64,000 bases of DNA from DATKJS01 sp050015275. GTDB taxonomy: Bacteria > Acidobacteriota > Aminicenantia > Aminicenantales > Saccharicenantaceae. The position numbers and the translations under genes were made by a program. The notes beneath the pieces are model-generated. The model did no database searches, had not been told where the DNA came from, and saw only the letters and a list, made by a program, of their open reading frames with translations. Below are positions 62,149 through 64,000 of this stretch, one piece after another. The DNA is taken from the NCBI GenBank assembly GCA_050015275.1, contig JBEKBS010000012.1, forward strand, positions 62,001 to 126,000. Direction: 5' to 3'. How positions within the stretch are numbered: position 1 is the stretch's first letter; each line of letters starts with the position of its first letter.

Positions 62149-62886
62149 ATGAGCAAATTTGTCCTGGCTGTTCTCGTCCTAGGCTTTGGTTTCGCGGGCC
62201 TCGCCGCGGCCAAAGGGAAATTCGAGGAAGACACGATCCCGACCTCAAAAGGGAATCTTGTCCTGACCTTTCTCGGCCACGGTTCGCTGATGATGGGCTT
62301 CGGCGGAAAGATCATCCAGGTCGACCCATTCAGCCAGGTGGCGGACTACAGCCAGCTGCCCAAGGCCGACCTCGTCCTCATCACCCATGACCATTACGAT
62401 CATCTTGACCTCAAGGCGCTCCAGGCCATTCTCAAGCCGGAGACGATCATCGTCGCGTCCAAAGCCTGTGCCGGCAAGGTCAAGGACGCCGTCATCATGG
62501 GCAACGGGGATTCCCGGACCGACCTGGATCTGGCCATTGAGGCCGTCCCGGCCTACAACATCGTCAACAAGAGGCCGGACGGGAACCCGTTCCATCCGAA
62601 GGGCGCCGGCAACGGGTATATCGTCACCTTTGGCGACAAGCGCGTGTACATCGCCGGGGACACCGAGAACACCCCGGAAATGAGGGCCCTGAAAAACATT
62701 GATGTCGCCTTCCTCCCCATGAACCTCCCCTACACGATGACCCCCGGCATGGTTGCCGACGCCGCCAAGGCCTTCAGGCCCAGGATCCTCTATCCCTACC
62801 ATTTCGGGGAAACGGACACGTCAAAGCTCGTGAAGCTCCTTCAGGCGGAAAAGGGGATCGAGGTCCGGGTCCGGAAGATGAGCTGA
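62149..62886 (+). CDS. Exported MBL-fold metal-dependent hydrolase (UlaG-like)
   Basis: This 245-residue protein has a signal peptide (FVLAVLVLGFGFAGLAAA) and a metallo-beta-lactamase fold of the UlaG/YtkL type. Features are FLGHGSLMM, the metal motif THDHYDHLD, an expanded central His region (NPFHPKGAGNGYIV), IAGDTENTPEM, and the terminal YPYHFGETD. Cytosolic homologs act on small molecules or lipids; the exported form has no known substrate. ATG 62149 is fixed by GGAGGG at 62135-62140. It ends 23 bases before the convergent phoU. Confidence 0.87.
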   Translation: MSKFVLAVLVLGFGFAGLAAAKGKFEEDTIPTSKGNLVLTFLGHGSLMMGFGGKIIQVDPFSQVADYSQLPKADLVLITHDHYDHLDLKALQAILKPETIIVASKACAGKVKDAVIMGNGDSRTDLDLAIEAVPAYNIVNKRPDGNPFHPKGAGNGYIVTFGDKRVYIAGDTENTPEMRALKNIDVAFLPMNLPYTMTPGMVADAAKAFRPRILYPYHFGETDTSKLVKLLQAEKGIEVRVRKMS

Positions 62887-62909
62887 GCGCCCGGCCGCTT
62901 TTCTCCCAG

Positions 62910-63617
62910 CTATTCTTTCCCGGGGCAGCCCTTGAGGCCGGTGAACCGGCCTTCCTCGATGTGGTGCTTGATGGTCTTGCCCTTGACCATGTAGATCACG
63001 TCCTCGCCGATGTTCGTCGCGTGGTCCGCGATCCTCTCGAGATGGCGGCCGACGAGGATCAGGTCCACCGCCCGAGTGATGGTCTCCGGGTCTTCCATCA
63101 TGAACGTCAGGAGCTCCCGGAAGATCTGACCGTTGAGCTGGTCCACTTGGTCGTCCCGCTGGCAGACGTTTTTCGCCAGGTCTGCGTCGCCGCTGACGAA
63201 GGCGTTGAGGGCGTCCCGGACCATCCCCTGGGCCAGCTCCGCCATCCGGGGGATGTCGATGAGCGGCTTGAGCTGAGGGAACTTGAGGAGCTCGAGGGTC
63301 CGCTCGGCGATGTTGACCGCCAGGTCGCCGATCCGTTCGAGGTCGCTCCCGATCTTCATGGCCGAGGTGATGAACCGGAGGTCCGCCGCCATGGGCTGCC
63401 GGAGGGCCAGGAGCCGCATAGCCATCTCATCGATCTCGATGTCCAGGCGGTTGATGTCCTCCTCTTTTTTCAGGACTTCGCAGGCCATCTCTTCCTTCCG
63501 GTCCTTGAGCCCGCGGACGGCCAGGCCGATCTGCTCTTCAGCCCGCGACGCCATCTCCAGGAGTTTTTCCTTGAGGTCCTTGAGCTCCTCATCAAAGGGG
63601 CGTTCTGTTGTTGGCAT
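62910..63617 (-). CDS. phoU: Phosphate transport regulator PhoU
   Basis: This 235-residue helical protein couples Pst transport to PhoR signalling. It has two PhoU repeats: EELKDLKEKLLEMASRAEEQ in outline, the metal-cluster motif GSDLERIGDLAVNIAERT, and in the second repeat GRHLERIADHATNIGEDVIYM. Length is typical. ATG 63617 has GGAGG five bases upstream. It follows pstB by 30 bases, the usual pst operon order. Confidence 0.95.
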   Translation of the reverse strand: MPTTERPFDEELKDLKEKLLEMASRAEEQIGLAVRGLKDRKEEMACEVLKKEEDINRLDIEIDEMAMRLLALRQPMAADLRFITSAMKIGSDLERIGDLAVNIAERTLELLKFPQLKPLIDIPRMAELAQGMVRDALNAFVSGDADLAKNVCQRDDQVDQLNGQIFRELLTFMMEDPETITRAVDLILVGRHLERIADHATNIGEDVIYMVKGKTIKHHIEEGRFTGLKGCPGKE

Positions 63618-63647
63618 GGATCCTCCCTGGCGCCGCGTCAATCCGCG

Positions 63648-64000
63648 TCATCCGAACCGGCCGGTGATGTAATCCTCGGTCAGCTTGCTTGACGGGTTCG
63701 TGAACACTTTTTCTGTGGCGTCGAACTCGATGAGCTCCCCGAGCATCATGAAGGCCGTGAAGTCCGAAACTCGGGCCGCCTGCTGCATATTGTGGGTCAC
63801 GATGACGACAGTGTAGCTTTTTTTTAGCGTTTGAATCAAGTCCTCGATCTTGGCCGTGGCGATGGGGTCGATGGCCGAGCAGGGCTCGTCGAAAAGCACG
63901 ACCTCCGGCTCGACGGCCAGGGCCCGGGCGATGCACAGCCGCTGCTGCTGCCCGCCCGACAGGGCAAAAGCGTTTTTGTCCAGCCGATCTTTGACTTCAT
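63648..64000 (-). CDS. pstB: Phosphate ABC transporter ATPase PstB, C-terminal part (5' end outside window)
   Basis: The minus-strand frame (codons from 63998) encodes the last 116 residues of an ABC ATPase. The signature LSGGQQQRLCIARALA, Walker B VVLFDEPCSAIDPIA (Ser replacing Thr seen in many), and the H-loop VIVTHNMQQAARVSD are the PstB type. It energises phosphate import. The Walker A region lies beyond the window edge. phoU follows directly. Confidence 0.93.
   Translation of the reverse strand, partial: EVKDRLDKNAFALSGGQQQRLCIARALAVEPEVVLFDEPCSAIDPIATAKIEDLIQTLKKSYTVVIVTHNMQQAARVSDFTAFMMLGELIEFDATEKVFTNPSSKLTEDYITGRFG

Overview
This window is high-GC bacterial chromosome, densely packed, with short intergenic gaps and many 1-17 nt gene overlaps. 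Lipoprotein and signal-peptide proteins, a PilT-type ATPase, paired GH57 glycogen enzymes, a corrinoid methyltransferase cluster and a chromosomal parAB locus suggest an uncultured, probably anaerobic or fermentative bacterium. An Acidobacteriota/Aminicenantes-like lineage is my best guess from gene content alone, and it is an inference. No phage, insertion sequence or CRISPR array was seen.

Layout, left to right. (1) 1-1881: a PurO-type IMP cyclohydrolase fragment, an AICAR-transformylase-only PurH and a stand-alone LigD-type 3'-phosphoesterase. (2) 1977-12428: an M28 peptidase, then a glycogen block (GH57 glucanotransferase, GH57 branching enzyme, GlgC, a soluble GAF histidine kinase, a receiver-only regulator, GalT) facing a convergent GlgA. 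(3) 12517-20788: a Nudix hydrolase, RlmI, a secreted alpha/beta hydrolase, and a run with two membrane proteins, an M1 peptidase and a beta-CASP ribonuclease-like enzyme. (4) 20785-27055, minus strand: APC permease, reductive activator of corrinoid enzymes, homocysteine methyltransferase, corrinoid protein and MttB-family methyltransferase, together a plausible quaternary-amine-to-methionine methyl relay. (5) 27056-29994: AT-rich DNA, parA-parB, and a segment with DnaA-box-like sites and repeats that is a candidate replication origin. (6) 29995-35371, minus strand: rho, lon, tig and tRNA-Leu(UAG). (7) 35372-45293: a degenerate tandem repeat, a trypsin-TPR fusion, membrane proteins, a lipid kinase, a lytic transglycosylase, alaS, pilT and ilvE. 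(8) 45436-51546: heat-shock operon hrcA-grpE-dnaK-dnaJ-rsmE-protein kinase, in which DnaK lacks its helical lid. (9) 51620-55153: a MEMO-family protein and a split saccharopine pathway (LKR plus SDH). (10) 55403-64000: cysS, yraN, folK, a cysteine synthase with a Cys-rich tail, phoR-phoB, a secreted metallo-hydrolase, phoU and partial pstB.

Two themes cross the window. Several genes (cysS, cysK, folK, glgA, the membrane protein at 38376) have a good -10 hexamer only 6-9 nt before the start codon, which predicts leaderless mRNAs. Carbon storage and phosphate sensing are each linked to a two-component system next to their enzymes or transporter.
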